A stretch of DNA of 64,000 bases from Aliidongia dinghuensis. GTDB taxonomy: Bacteria > Pseudomonadota > Alphaproteobacteria > ATCC43930 > CGMCC-115725. The translations under genes and the position numbers were made by a program. The notes under the pieces are model-generated. The model was not told where the DNA came from. It saw nothing but the letters and a program-made list of their open reading frames with translations, and did no database searches. The stretch covers positions 1 to 64,000 of the forward strand of contig NZ_BMJQ01000014.1 in NCBI RefSeq assembly GCF_014643535.1, given 5' to 3'. Positions 33,192-41,915 of this stretch are shown here, in pieces (within the stretch, counting starts at the first letter, position 1; every line of letters starts with the position of its first letter).

Positions 33192-33278
33192 TCGTCCAAC
33201 GACCCTGCTGCGCAGGCCCGTTAGACTGCAATGAACGCATTAATCTACGCCGCTCCGATTTCTATCCCACGGCCTTCC

Positions 33279-33308
33279 AGCCCCCTACTCAGCTCCGAAG
33301 GGGCTTTC
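33279..33308 (+). terminator. possible terminator after the GST operon
   Basis: AGCCCC (33279-33284) and GGGGCT (33300-33305) can pair across a 15-base loop and are followed by TTCGTT. It lies 88 bases after the ABM gene. The stem is short, so this is weak. Confidence 0.3.
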
Positions 33309-33362
33309 GTTGCTCCCTTGCTATCGTCTTCTATCGAGGGCGATCACAAGCGGAGTCCCGAA

Positions 33363-33647
33363 ATGCGCATAGAAGTCTCACCCCCGCCGAGGAGGTCGAT
33401 CCGCAGGAACCAGCTCCGCGAGATGGTGCCGCTGGCCGACAGCACGATTTATGAGATGGAACAACGCGGCGAGTTCCCGCGCCGTTTCAATCTGTCCCCT
33501 CGATGCGTGGTGTGGGATCTCGCCGAGGTAGAGGCCTGGCTCGAAAGCCGACGCACGAAGCCGATCGTTGCGGCCAAGGGGCCAGACGTGCGGCAGAGGA
33601 AGACCCACCCGGTCAAAGCGACGGATCGGCCTCCAGCAACGGCATAG
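33363..33647 (+). CDS. AlpA family phage/ICE regulatory protein
   Basis: This 94-residue protein has an AlpA/MerR-like HTH (SIRRNQLREMVPLADSTIYE, then RRFNLSPRCVVWDLAEVEAW), which recognises DNA near integrase genes. The start at 33363 has CGGAG upstream; a longer frame adds an unlikely N-terminus. AlpA proteins in P4-like islands act as activators of integrase expression or excision. Its 3' end overlaps the convergent integrase gene by 35 bases. Confidence 0.8.
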   Translation: MRIEVSPPPRRSIRRNQLREMVPLADSTIYEMEQRGEFPRRFNLSPRCVVWDLAEVEAWLESRRTKPIVAAKGPDVRQRKTHPVKATDRPPATA

Positions 33648-34869
33648 TCGGCGGCATAAGGACCGGGACGTACTTCCTGCCGGCCGTCCAGGCGTCCACG
33701 ATGTTCGACCACTCCTGCATCATGTGCCGACGTTGGACCTCATATTCCGCCTTATTGTAGACGCCGCGCGATGACCGGCCGTCTTCGTGCGCCAAGCACT
33801 TTTCGATCCAATCGCTATTGAACCCCAGTTCATTCAGCAGGGTCGAGCCCGTCCGCCGGAGGTCATGGACGGTGAAGGGTTCGATCGGAAGCCCCTCCTT
33901 CTTCGCGACATCCACCACCGAGTAGGTCACGCGATTGAAGGTGGCGCGGGACATCGGCGCGTCGGAATCGTAGCGCGAAGGAAGCAAATAACGAGAATTA
34001 CCCGCGCACGTCTTAAGGGCGATGAGAATGTCCAACATCTGCTGCGACAGGTAGACGTTGTGCGCCTTCGAGCGCTTCATCCTCTCTTTCGGGATCGTCC
34101 ATACCGCGTTCTCGAAATCGACCTCGTCCCATACGGCATCTTGCAGCTCGCTCTTCCGCACCATCGACAGCAGGAAGAGCCGCATACCGAGGCGGATGGT
34201 CGGCAGCGTCGGCACTTTGTCGAGGACCTTGAATAGGACGCGGATTTCCGACGGGGACAGCGACCGATCCTTCGGGACGAAAGTTGCGATCGAGGCCGGC
34301 CCGACTTCGTCGGCCGGATTGGCGACCTTCTCGCCATGCAGAATTGCGAAGCCGAAGATCTGCTTGACGATGTCCCGGACGTGGATGGCGGTCGCTGGAG
34401 CGCCGCGATCGACTACACCGCCACAAAGGGCGCGGAGATCGTCCGGACTGATTTCCGGCAGGAGCCGGTTACGCCATGTCGGAAGCAATTCGCGCTCGAA
34501 GATTGAGCGTCGCATGGCCCGTGTGCTGTCGGCCATGGGCGCGCCCTGCAACCACTTCTCGCCAAACTCACCGAAGCTTTTGGCCTCCTTCAGGCGGCGG
34601 CGCTCGCGCTGCTTCTCGATCGCCGGCGAAACACCCTCTGCAATCGAACGCCGGGCGTCCAAGCACTTCTCGCGCGCCCGAGCGAGGGACAGGCCATCCG
34701 GACCGTACTTGCCGAGATAGACGGTCTCGCGCCGCCCATTCAGACGGTAGTCCAATCGAAACGACAGCGACCCCTTGCTCGTGACGTGGACATACATCCC
34801 GTCGCGGTCAGCGACCTTGTAATCTTTTTCCTTTGGTTTCAGCGCCTTGAGCGCTGCGTCCGTCAGCAT
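33613..34869 (-). CDS. int: P4-type tyrosine recombinase/integrase
   Basis: This 418-residue integrase has the N-terminal DUF4102-type arm-binding domain (LTDAALKALKPKEKDYKVAD), a core-binding domain and a catalytic domain with Arg238, the HDLR box (His335, Arg338), His361 and probable nucleophile Tyr371. It catalyses integration and excision of the element. It lies at the island edge, reading away from guaA, with arm-site repeats just upstream. Intact and full-length, so the element may still be mobile. Confidence 0.95.
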   Translation of the reverse strand: MLTDAALKALKPKEKDYKVADRDGMYVHVTSKGSLSFRLDYRLNGRRETVYLGKYGPDGLSLARAREKCLDARRSIAEGVSPAIEKQRERRRLKEAKSFGEFGEKWLQGAPMADSTRAMRRSIFERELLPTWRNRLLPEISPDDLRALCGGVVDRGAPATAIHVRDIVKQIFGFAILHGEKVANPADEVGPASIATFVPKDRSLSPSEIRVLFKVLDKVPTLPTIRLGMRLFLLSMVRKSELQDAVWDEVDFENAVWTIPKERMKRSKAHNVYLSQQMLDILIALKTCAGNSRYLLPSRYDSDAPMSRATFNRVTYSVVDVAKKEGLPIEPFTVHDLRRTGSTLLNELGFNSDWIEKCLAHEDGRSSRGVYNKAEYEVQRRHMMQEWSNIVDAWTAGRKYVPVLMPPTMPLLEADPSL

Positions 34870-34887
34870 GGCGTGCCTCCGACCAAA

Positions 34888-35048
34888 ACTACCGTCAGCG
34901 GTTTTTGGGCAGGCTCCATGGCAGAAAATCGTCGCTTTTTCAGTCTATTAATACCGAAAAAACTACCGTCAGAAGCCCATCTGCGCTTGACGGTAGTCGC
35001 GATTTTCCGGGATGACAAGAGTCATGACTACCGTCACCCGTACCGTCA
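34888..35048. repeat. five copies of an integrase arm-site repeat
   Basis: ACTACCGTCA occurs at 34888-34897, 34962-34971 and 35027-35036, its reverse complement TGACGGTAGT at 34988-34997, and TACCGTCA at 35041-35048. The copies at 34962 and 34988 form a perfect 10-base stem. Clustered short repeats between int and the attachment site are what arm-type binding sites look like. Confidence 0.7.
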
Positions 35049-35163
35049 GATGGGATTTGTGCCCACCGATAGGTGCCGAACGATGGAAGCTAATTTTTCT
35101 AGGTAAAACAACGCGATATGGAGGGTTACCGGATAGAAACGGATACCCTCGGTATCGTCAAAA

Positions 35164-35190
35164 TTACTCCCACTCGATCGTGCCCGGCGG
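35164..35190. other. probable attachment site in the 3' end of guaA
   Basis: The island ends where guaA begins: the last codons of guaA (TTACTCCCACTCGATCGTG on the plus strand) directly follow the integrase/arm-site segment. The 3' end of guaA is a known integration hotspot for islands with tyrosine integrases. The integrated element leaves the guaA frame complete. The exact core cannot be fixed because the other end lies outside the window. Confidence 0.6.
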
Positions 35191-36750
35191 CTTCGAGGTG
35201 ATGTCGTAGACCACGCGATTGATCCCCTGCACCTCGTTGATGATGCGGGTGGCGACCCGGCCCAGGAAATCGTGGGGGAACGGGTAATAGTCGGCGGTCA
35301 TGCCGTCGGTCGACGTGACGGCCCTCAGCGCGCAGACATGGTCGTAGGTGCGGCCGTCGCCCATGACGCCCACGGTCTTGACCGGCAGCAGCACGGCGAA
35401 GGCCTGCCAGATCTGGTCATAGAGACCGGCCTTGCGGATCTCATCCAGATAGACCCGGTCGGCGTTCCGCAGGATGGCCAGGCGCTCGCGCGTGATCTCG
35501 CCCGGAATGCGGATGGCGAGGCCTGGGCCCGGGAACGGGTGGCGGCCGACCATGCGGCCGGGCAGGCCCAGCTCGAAGCCGAGCGCCCGCACCTCGTCCT
35601 TGAAGAGCTCACGCAGGGGTTCGACCAGCTTCAGCTTCATGCGCGCCGGCAGGCCGCCCACGTTGTGGTGCGACTTGATGGTGACGCTGGGACCGCCGGT
35701 GAAGGAGACGCTCTCGATCACGTCCGGATAGAGCGTGCCCTGCGCCAGGAAATCGGCGCCGCCCAGCTTCTTTGCTTCCTCGTCGAACACGTCGATGAAG
35801 CTCGAGCCGATGATCTTGCGCTTCTGCTCCGGGTCAGTGACGCCGGCCAAGCGCTCGAGGAACAGTTTCGACGCGTCGACATGGACGAGGGGGATATTGA
35901 AATGGTCGCGGAACATCGAGACCACGTCCTCGGCCTCCTCACCGCGCAACAGGCCGTGGTCGACGAAGATGCAGGTCAACTGGTCGCCGATCGCCTCATG
36001 CAGCAGCTTGGCCGCGACCGAGCTGTCGACGCCGCCCGAGAGGCCGCAGATCACCCGCCCCTGCCCCACCTGCTCGCGGATGCGCTGGATCGTCTGGGCC
36101 TTGAACGCCGCCATCGTCCAGTCGCCGCGGCAGCCGGCGATCTTGTGGGTGAAGTTCTTCAGGATCGCTGCACCGCGCGGGGTATGGACGACCTCCGGAT
36201 GGAACTGCACGCCGTAGAAGCGGCGCGATTCGTTGGCGATCGCGGCATAGGGCGCACTCTCGCTCACGGCGACGACATCGAACCCCTCAGGGATCGCGTC
36301 GATCCAGTCGCCGTGGCTCATCCAGACCTGTTCCTTGTGGCCGACCTCGAACAGCCCGTCGAACAGGGCCGACGGCTTCACGATCTCGATGAAGGCGCGG
36401 CCGAACTCGCGGTTATGGTTGCCGGTGACGTTGCCGCCCAGCTGCTGGCACATGGTCTGCTCGCCGTAGCAGATGCCCAGGACCGGCACGCCCAGCTCAA
36501 ACACCACGTCGGCCGCGCGCGGGCTGCCCTCCTCGGTCACCGACGCCGGGCCGCCGGACAGGATGATCCCCTTCGCGCCGAACGCCTTGATCTTGTCGGC
36601 CGAGGTCGAGAACGGGTGGATCTCGCAATAGACGCCGCTCTCGCGCAGGCGCCGGGCGATCAGCTGCGTCACCTGGCTGCCGAAATCGAGGATCAGCACC
36701 CGGTCGTGGTCGGCGGCGATCGGGTCGAAGGCGGGCGTGTCTGAAGTCAT
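35164..36750 (-). CDS. guaA: GMP synthase (glutamine-hydrolysing)
   Basis: This 528-residue enzyme converts XMP to GMP. It has the class I glutamine amidotransferase domain (GICYGEQTMCQQLGG with Cys94), the ATP-pyrophosphatase P-loop GLSGGVDSSVAAKLL and the C-terminal dimerisation domain ending GTIEWE. Length is normal. Its 3' end serves as the island attachment site yet is intact. The start overlaps the stop of the upstream GNAT gene (ATGA). Confidence 0.98.
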   Translation of the reverse strand: MTSDTPAFDPIAADHDRVLILDFGSQVTQLIARRLRESGVYCEIHPFSTSADKIKAFGAKGIILSGGPASVTEEGSPRAADVVFELGVPVLGICYGEQTMCQQLGGNVTGNHNREFGRAFIEIVKPSALFDGLFEVGHKEQVWMSHGDWIDAIPEGFDVVAVSESAPYAAIANESRRFYGVQFHPEVVHTPRGAAILKNFTHKIAGCRGDWTMAAFKAQTIQRIREQVGQGRVICGLSGGVDSSVAAKLLHEAIGDQLTCIFVDHGLLRGEEAEDVVSMFRDHFNIPLVHVDASKLFLERLAGVTDPEQKRKIIGSSFIDVFDEEAKKLGGADFLAQGTLYPDVIESVSFTGGPSVTIKSHHNVGGLPARMKLKLVEPLRELFKDEVRALGFELGLPGRMVGRHPFPGPGLAIRIPGEITRERLAILRNADRVYLDEIRKAGLYDQIWQAFAVLLPVKTVGVMGDGRTYDHVCALRAVTSTDGMTADYYPFPHDFLGRVATRIINEVQGINRVVYDITSKPPGTIEWE

Positions 36751-37289
36751 GGATCGGATCCGGGTTGGGACGGAAGGGCGGCGAGATCCCGCCAGGCGAA
36801 AAGGGTTTCAGCCACCGGCTGGCCGGCGACGTCGATGCTGGTCTCGGTGAGCGCGACGCCGCCCAAGGCGCGGCAGAAGGCGAGCGCCGCCGGCGCGTCG
36901 AGCACGGTCGCGACTGCCGAATGACCGCCCATCGCGACGAGCCCTTCGGCCATGGCGTGGAACAGACGGCGGCCGATGTCGCGGCGCTGGAAGCCGGGCA
37001 CCACGTACAGCATGTGCAGCTCACCCAAGAGGCCCTGGATCTCGGAGCCTGTTGGGCTGCCGGTCACGAAGCCCACGATCCCGGCCTTGTCATCGACCGC
37101 GACCCAGGTCGGGTGCGTCGCCTGGTGCTGGCCAATGAGCGCCTGCCACATCGGCAGTCGCCGCTCGATCGTCACCCGTTCGGCCATGGGTTTGGGCACG
37201 CGGCCGCCATAGGCCTGCTGCCAGGCCTCGACATTGACGCGCGCGACTTGTGCCTCGTCGCCGGCGGCGGCGCGGCGCAGCGCGATCAT
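36747..37289 (-). CDS. GNAT family N-acetyltransferase
   Basis: This 180-residue protein has the GNAT fold with the acetyl-CoA loop in YVVPGFQRRDIGRRLFHAMA. The N-terminal IALRRAAAGDEAQVARVNVE is typical of small-molecule or protein acetyltransferases. It overlaps the RsmB-like gene and guaA by 4 bases each and so is translationally coupled with both. Substrate unknown. Confidence 0.88.
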   Translation of the reverse strand: MIALRRAAAGDEAQVARVNVEAWQQAYGGRVPKPMAERVTIERRLPMWQALIGQHQATHPTWVAVDDKAGIVGFVTGSPTGSEIQGLLGELHMLYVVPGFQRRDIGRRLFHAMAEGLVAMGGHSAVATVLDAPAALAFCRALGGVALTETSIDVAGQPVAETLFAWRDLAALPSQPGSDP

Positions 37290-38692
37290 GCCGCGTCCAC
37301 CTTGTGGACGTCGGCGGCGGCGTCGACCTCTGCCTCGGACGCCGCCTCGGGTGCGGTCTCAGGCATTGTCTCCGCCGGGGCCGCGGCCTTGCGCTCCATG
37401 ACCGCGACGAAGAAGCCGTCGGTGCCGTGGCGCTTCGGCGTCAGCTGCAGCGTGTCGGTCGCGACCGGGCACGCCGTGCCGATCGCGTCCCTCCAGACCT
37501 CCGACATCGGCACGAGCGCGAACGCCGGGTGGCTCGTCAGGAAATTCCGGATCTGGCCGTCGTTCTCCGCCGGCAGCATCGAGCAGGTCGCGTAGACGAG
37601 CCGGCCGCCGGGCTTCACCAGGCGTGCCGTGCTGTCGAGGATGCTCGCCTGCAGCGCCGTCAGCTCCTCGAGGTCGAGCGGCTTCAGGCGCCATTTGGCG
37701 TCCGGGTTGCGCCGCCAGGTGCCGGTGCCGGTGCAGGGGGCGTCGACGAACACCCGGTCGAAGCTCTCGGCGTGGCGCTTCACCCATTTGTCGCGCTCGC
37801 TCGTGAGCGGCTTGCGCTCGACATTGCTGATGCCGGCGCGGCGCAGGCGCACGACCGCGCGCTCGAGGCGCTTCTCCGAGATGTCGCAGGCGACGAGATG
37901 GCCCTTGTTCTGCATGCCGGCCGCGAGCGCCAGCGTCTTGCCGCCGGCGCCGGCGCAGAAATCGACGACGCGCATGCCGGGCTTGGCGAGCGCCAGCAAT
38001 GCTGCCAGCTGCGAGCCCTCGTCCTGCACCTCGATCCGGCCGCTTTTGAAGACGTCGAGCGTCGCGAGTGGAATCCGCTTGTAGATCCGCAGGCCCGTGG
38101 GGGCGAGCGGCGTCGGCTGCGCCTCCACACCCTCGTCCGCCAGCGCCGTGCGCGCGTCCGACCGATTGGCCTTCAGGCGGTTGACGCGCAGGTCGAGCGG
38201 TGCGGTGTCGGTCATCACGCCCAGTTCGGCGTCGACCTGGTCGCCGAACAGCTCCTGCCAATGGGCGTCGAGCCAGTCCGGATAGTTGAGCCGCACCGGC
38301 CGCGGCATTTCCGGGTGCATGAGCGACTTGCCCTTGAGGTCGCGCACGACCTGCTGTTCCAGGATGCCCAAGGGGTTGGGCCGGAACCGGTCGCCATCGC
38401 ACGCGCGCGCGACCGCCTCCGGCTCCCAGCCCTCGACCAGCACCAGGGTTGCGAAGAGGCGCAGGCGCGCGTCCGGCTGGCGGTTGCCGTTCAGGCGGCG
38501 GATCCACCAGTCGATCACGGCGCGGTGGCGCAGGATCGCGTAGATATGTTCCGAGATCGCCGCACGATCCTTGGCGCCGACGAAGCGGTGGCGGCGGAAA
38601 TAGCCGCCGACCACGTCGTCGGCCGCACCGTGCCCCTCGCCGATTTCGCCGAGGAGTTCGATGGCGGTCTGCAGGCGCGCGCCGGGGGTCAT
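37286..38692 (-). CDS. RsmB/NOP2-family RNA (cytosine-5) methyltransferase
   Basis: This 468-residue protein has an N-terminal NusB-like helical part and a Rossmann methyltransferase domain: FCAGAGGKTLALAA binds SAM, and DAPCTGTGTWRRNPD and YATCSMLPAEND carry the two conserved Cys of RNA m5C methyltransferases. It probably methylates 16S rRNA. C-terminal residues are an Ala/Glu-rich tail not usual for RsmB, so I leave the gene symbol empty. It is followed without gap by the GNAT and guaA genes. Confidence 0.9.
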   Translation of the reverse strand: MTPGARLQTAIELLGEIGEGHGAADDVVGGYFRRHRFVGAKDRAAISEHIYAILRHRAVIDWWIRRLNGNRQPDARLRLFATLVLVEGWEPEAVARACDGDRFRPNPLGILEQQVVRDLKGKSLMHPEMPRPVRLNYPDWLDAHWQELFGDQVDAELGVMTDTAPLDLRVNRLKANRSDARTALADEGVEAQPTPLAPTGLRIYKRIPLATLDVFKSGRIEVQDEGSQLAALLALAKPGMRVVDFCAGAGGKTLALAAGMQNKGHLVACDISEKRLERAVVRLRRAGISNVERKPLTSERDKWVKRHAESFDRVFVDAPCTGTGTWRRNPDAKWRLKPLDLEELTALQASILDSTARLVKPGGRLVYATCSMLPAENDGQIRNFLTSHPAFALVPMSEVWRDAIGTACPVATDTLQLTPKRHGTDGFFVAVMERKAAAPAETMPETAPEAASEAEVDAAADVHKVDAA

Positions 38693-38740
38693 CGGGTCTG
38701 CTCCGGACGGGGAAGCGGACGCATCGTGAGGTCTAGTATC

Positions 38741-40204
38741 TCACATCCCCTGGCGGTAATTCGGCGCCTCCCGCGTGATCGACACGTCGTGGACGTGGCT
38801 CTCGGCCAGGCCGGCGTTGGTGATCTTCACGAATTGGCAGTTGCGCTGCATCTCGGCGATGGTGCCGTTGCCGGTATAGCCCATGGCCGCCTTGAGGCCG
38901 CCGATCAGCTGGTGGATCACCTGGCCGACCGGGCCCTTGTGCGGCACGCGGCCCTCGATGCCTTCCGGCACCAGCTTCAAGGTCGAGGACACCTCGGCCT
39001 GGAAATAGCGGTCGGCCGAACCGCGCGCCATGGCGCCGACCGAGCCCATGCCGCGGTAGGACTTGTAGGTGCGGCCCTGGTAGAGGAACACCTCGCCCGG
39101 CGACTCGTCGGTGCCGGCGAAGAGCGAGCCCAGCATGGCGCAGTCGGCACCGGCCGCGATCGCCTTGGCCAGGTCGCCCGAATATTTGATGCCGCCGTCG
39201 GCGATGACCGGGATGTCGGACTTGCGGCATTCCTCGACCGCGTCCGAGATCGCGGTCAGCTGCGGGACGCCGACGCCGGCCACGATGCGGGTCGTGCAGA
39301 TCGAGCCGGGGCCGATGCCGACCTTGACCGCGTCGGCGCCGGCCTCGATGAGCGCGCGGGCACCCGCCGCGGTCGCGACATTGCCGGCGATGATCTGGGT
39401 GTAGTTAGAGAGCTTGCGGATTTCGCTGATCGACTGCAGCACGCCCGCCGAATGGCCGTGCGCGGTGTCGATCACCAGCACGTCGACGCCGGCGTCGAAC
39501 AGCGCCTCGGCACGGGCCCTGCCCTCCGATCCGACGCCGGTCGCAGCCGCAACGCGCAGCCGGCCCTGGGCGTCCTTGGATGCGCTCGGGTATTGCTGCG
39601 CCTTCTCGATGTCCTTGACGGTGATGAGGCCGATGCAGCGATAGGCGTCGTCGACGACGATCAGCTTCTCGATGCGGTACTGGTGCAGGATGCGCCGCGC
39701 CTCGTCGCGCGACACGCCCTCGCGCACGGTGACCAGCTTGTCCTTGGTCATCAGTTCCGAGACCGGCTGCGCCTTGTCGTCGGCGAAGCGCACATCACGG
39801 TTGGTCAGGATCCCGACCAGCCGCTTGGTGCCCGGCTCGACGACCGGAATGCCGGAGATGCGATTCACCGCCATCAGGTCGAGCGCCTGGCCGAGCGTCG
39901 CGTTGGGCGCGATCGTCACCGGGTCGACGACCATGCCGGCCTCGAACTTCTTGACCCGGCGCACTTCGTTCGCCTGGGCCTCGACATCCATGTTCTTGTG
40001 GATGACGCCGATGCCGCCGGCCTGCGCCATGGCAATGGCGAGCGGCGCTTCGGTCACCGTGTCCATGGCGGCGGACAAGAGCGGGATGCCCAGCTCGATC
40101 GATTTGGTGAGCCGCGTGCGGGTGTTCACCGTCGCGGGCAGGACGTTGGACGCGGCCGGCACGAGCAGGACGTCGTCGAACGTGAAAGCTTCTTTGAACT
40201 GCAT
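38741..40204 (-). CDS. guaB: IMP dehydrogenase
   Basis: This 487-residue enzyme makes XMP from IMP, the step before GuaA. The N-terminal FDDVLLVPAAS, two CBS domains at about residues 95-205 and the active-site loop GPGSICTTRIVAGVGVPQ with catalytic Cys are all present. Length is normal. The gene lies 48 bases before the RsmB-like gene on the same strand, so guaB and guaA share one transcription direction and probably one operon. Confidence 0.98.
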   Translation of the reverse strand: MQFKEAFTFDDVLLVPAASNVLPATVNTRTRLTKSIELGIPLLSAAMDTVTEAPLAIAMAQAGGIGVIHKNMDVEAQANEVRRVKKFEAGMVVDPVTIAPNATLGQALDLMAVNRISGIPVVEPGTKRLVGILTNRDVRFADDKAQPVSELMTKDKLVTVREGVSRDEARRILHQYRIEKLIVVDDAYRCIGLITVKDIEKAQQYPSASKDAQGRLRVAAATGVGSEGRARAEALFDAGVDVLVIDTAHGHSAGVLQSISEIRKLSNYTQIIAGNVATAAGARALIEAGADAVKVGIGPGSICTTRIVAGVGVPQLTAISDAVEECRKSDIPVIADGGIKYSGDLAKAIAAGADCAMLGSLFAGTDESPGEVFLYQGRTYKSYRGMGSVGAMARGSADRYFQAEVSSTLKLVPEGIEGRVPHKGPVGQVIHQLIGGLKAAMGYTGNGTIAEMQRNCQFVKITNAGLAESHVHDVSITREAPNYRQGM

Positions 40205-40334
40205 GCCGCCTCCGGAAAACCGAGTGGCATCGCAATATACACAGCTTGGGCATTTCTAAAAGGATCGGCTGCCCGCCCAGGCGCCATGGCTGATAATAAA
40301 ATTACGCGCAAGTAAAACGGCACGCGATTGTGGA

Positions 40335-41159
40335 TTATGCCCCGGTTGCCTTGGGGAATCCCGACGCCCGGCGCAGCGACAGATAGCGCAGCGCCATGAG
40401 CCCGAGCGACCAGGCCAAGGACGCGAGCAGCCCCAGTACCAGCCCGCTCGCGACGCCGAACGGCACCACCGTCTCCGCGACCGCAAACAGTGCCACCGCA
40501 AGGCCGGGCATCGCCTTCAGGCTGTTCGCCATCACCCACCCGACCGCGACGCCGCCGAGCCGGCGATAGAGCATGACCGTAAGGCTGGTCATGGCGATCG
40601 GGAACGCCATGGCGAGACCGGTCGCAGACGGACCGATCGCCTGGCTGATCGAGACGGCGCCGGCGACCAGCAGTCCGACGCTGAGTGCGCGCAGCGGCAG
40701 CTCGAACCAGCGCGCCGGTGCTGCCGCCGCGACCGTGCCGGCCTCGGCGACGGCCACGCGCAAGGCGGCCCCATAGACGACGAGATTGAGAGCCAGACCG
40801 GCCACGGCGCTCCAAGGGCTCGTCGCCCGAATCGCCAGGATCGCGCCCAGCCAGACCGCGATGGCGCAGGTGAGCGACGGCAGCGCGCCGCGACGCGGCG
40901 CCATCCGATGCAAGGTCAGCACGAACAGGCCGGTGGCGGCATTGGCCGCGACACCGCTCGTAGCACTCGCCGCCACGAACGCGGCGTCGGCCTGGAGCGC
41001 CAGCAGCACATAGGCGGGCCCCGCGACGACCGGCAAGCAGGTGATGAGCGCGCCCCAGAACGGCCCTGCCCGCTCTGCCACGACCGACGCAGCGACGACG
41101 ACGGAGGCCGTCGCGACGATCTTGACCAGCAGCGCCAGCCAGAAGGCGTCCAACACCAT
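40335..41159 (-). CDS. multi-TM membrane protein of unknown function
   Basis: This 274-residue, Ala/Val/Leu-rich protein has about eight hydrophobic segments and a short basic C-terminus. No transporter family signature was recognised with certainty. The start is 9 bases after the rlmE stop, so it is cotranscribed. A membrane protein at this place next to rlmE and guaB is ordinary core genome. Confidence 0.7.
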   Translation of the reverse strand: MVLDAFWLALLVKIVATASVVVAASVVAERAGPFWGALITCLPVVAGPAYVLLALQADAAFVAASATSGVAANAATGLFVLTLHRMAPRRGALPSLTCAIAVWLGAILAIRATSPWSAVAGLALNLVVYGAALRVAVAEAGTVAAAAPARWFELPLRALSVGLLVAGAVSISQAIGPSATGLAMAFPIAMTSLTVMLYRRLGGVAVGWVMANSLKAMPGLAVALFAVAETVVPFGVASGLVLGLLASLAWSLGLMALRYLSLRRASGFPKATGA

Positions 41160-41168
41160 GGGGGAAGG

Positions 41169-41885
41169 TCAGGCCTCGCCCGCCCGGCGGAAGCCGGTCG
41201 CGACCACATAGACCTCGGCACTGTCGGCCCGGCTCGCCGCCGGCTTCGCATGCCCGACCTTGTCGAAGTCGCGCTTCAGCCGATCGAGCAGCGTCTTTTC
41301 CGTGCCGCCCTGGAACACTTTGGCGATGAAGATACCACCCTGGGTCAGCACCTCGGCGGCGAACTCATAGGCGGTCTCGGCCAAAGCCATGACGCGGAGA
41401 TGGTCGGTCGCAGCATGGCCCGTGGTCGGCGCCGCCATGTCGGACAGCACCACGTCGGCCGGGCCATCGAGCAGCTCCTTGAGCCGCGCCGGCGCGCTTT
41501 CGTCGAGGAAGTCGAGCTGGATGTGAGTGGCGCCTGGCACCGGGTCCATCGCCAGGTAATCGATGCCGACGATCTTGCCGGTGGGGCCGACCCGCTCCGC
41601 CGCGATCTGGCACCAGCCGCCGGGCGCGCAGCCGAGGTCGACCACGCGCTTGCCTTTGCCAAGCACATGGAACTTGTCGTCGAGCTGGGCGAGCTTGAAG
41701 GCGGCGCGCGAGCGATAGCCCAGGCGCTTCGCCTCCGACACGTAAGGGTCGTTCAGCTGCCGCTGCAGCCACAGCGTCGAGCTGGTCGAGCGCTGCTTCG
41801 CGGTCTTGACGCGCACCTGCAGCTGGCGCTGGCCCGACGGCGCGTCGATGCGGCTGCCGCCACCCTTCTTCCCGGCGCCGGTCAT
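41169..41885 (-). CDS. rlmE: 23S rRNA (uridine-2'-O) methyltransferase
   Basis: This 238-residue FtsJ-type enzyme methylates 23S rRNA. It has SEAKRLGYRSRAAFKLAQLD with the catalytic Lys, the SAM motif DLGCAPGGWCQIAAERV and DMAAPTTGH with the catalytic Asp. A basic N-terminal tail precedes the domain. Length is normal for alphaproteobacteria. It lies 30 bases after the phosphatase gene on the same strand. Confidence 0.95.
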   Translation of the reverse strand: MTGAGKKGGGSRIDAPSGQRQLQVRVKTAKQRSTSSTLWLQRQLNDPYVSEAKRLGYRSRAAFKLAQLDDKFHVLGKGKRVVDLGCAPGGWCQIAAERVGPTGKIVGIDYLAMDPVPGATHIQLDFLDESAPARLKELLDGPADVVLSDMAAPTTGHAATDHLRVMALAETAYEFAAEVLTQGGIFIAKVFQGGTEKTLLDRLKRDFDKVGHAKPAASRADSAEVYVVATGFRRAGEA

Positions 41886-41915
41886 GGCGTGACGTTCGTT
41901 CTGATCATAACAACG

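Noticed and set aside
33363..34869. Possible prophage because of AlpA and integrase
   Set aside because: No capsid, tail or lysis genes are present, while trb conjugation genes are; an ICE explains the data.
35012..35209. 65-codon plus-strand frame across the island edge
   Set aside because: Its last residues are the antisense translation of the guaA end; such frames are often annotated at guaA attachment sites but are not genes.
37250..40315. Very long open frame on the plus strand (over 1000 codons)
   Set aside because: It lies antisense to the RsmB-like gene and guaB and is an artefact of high GC and third-position bias.
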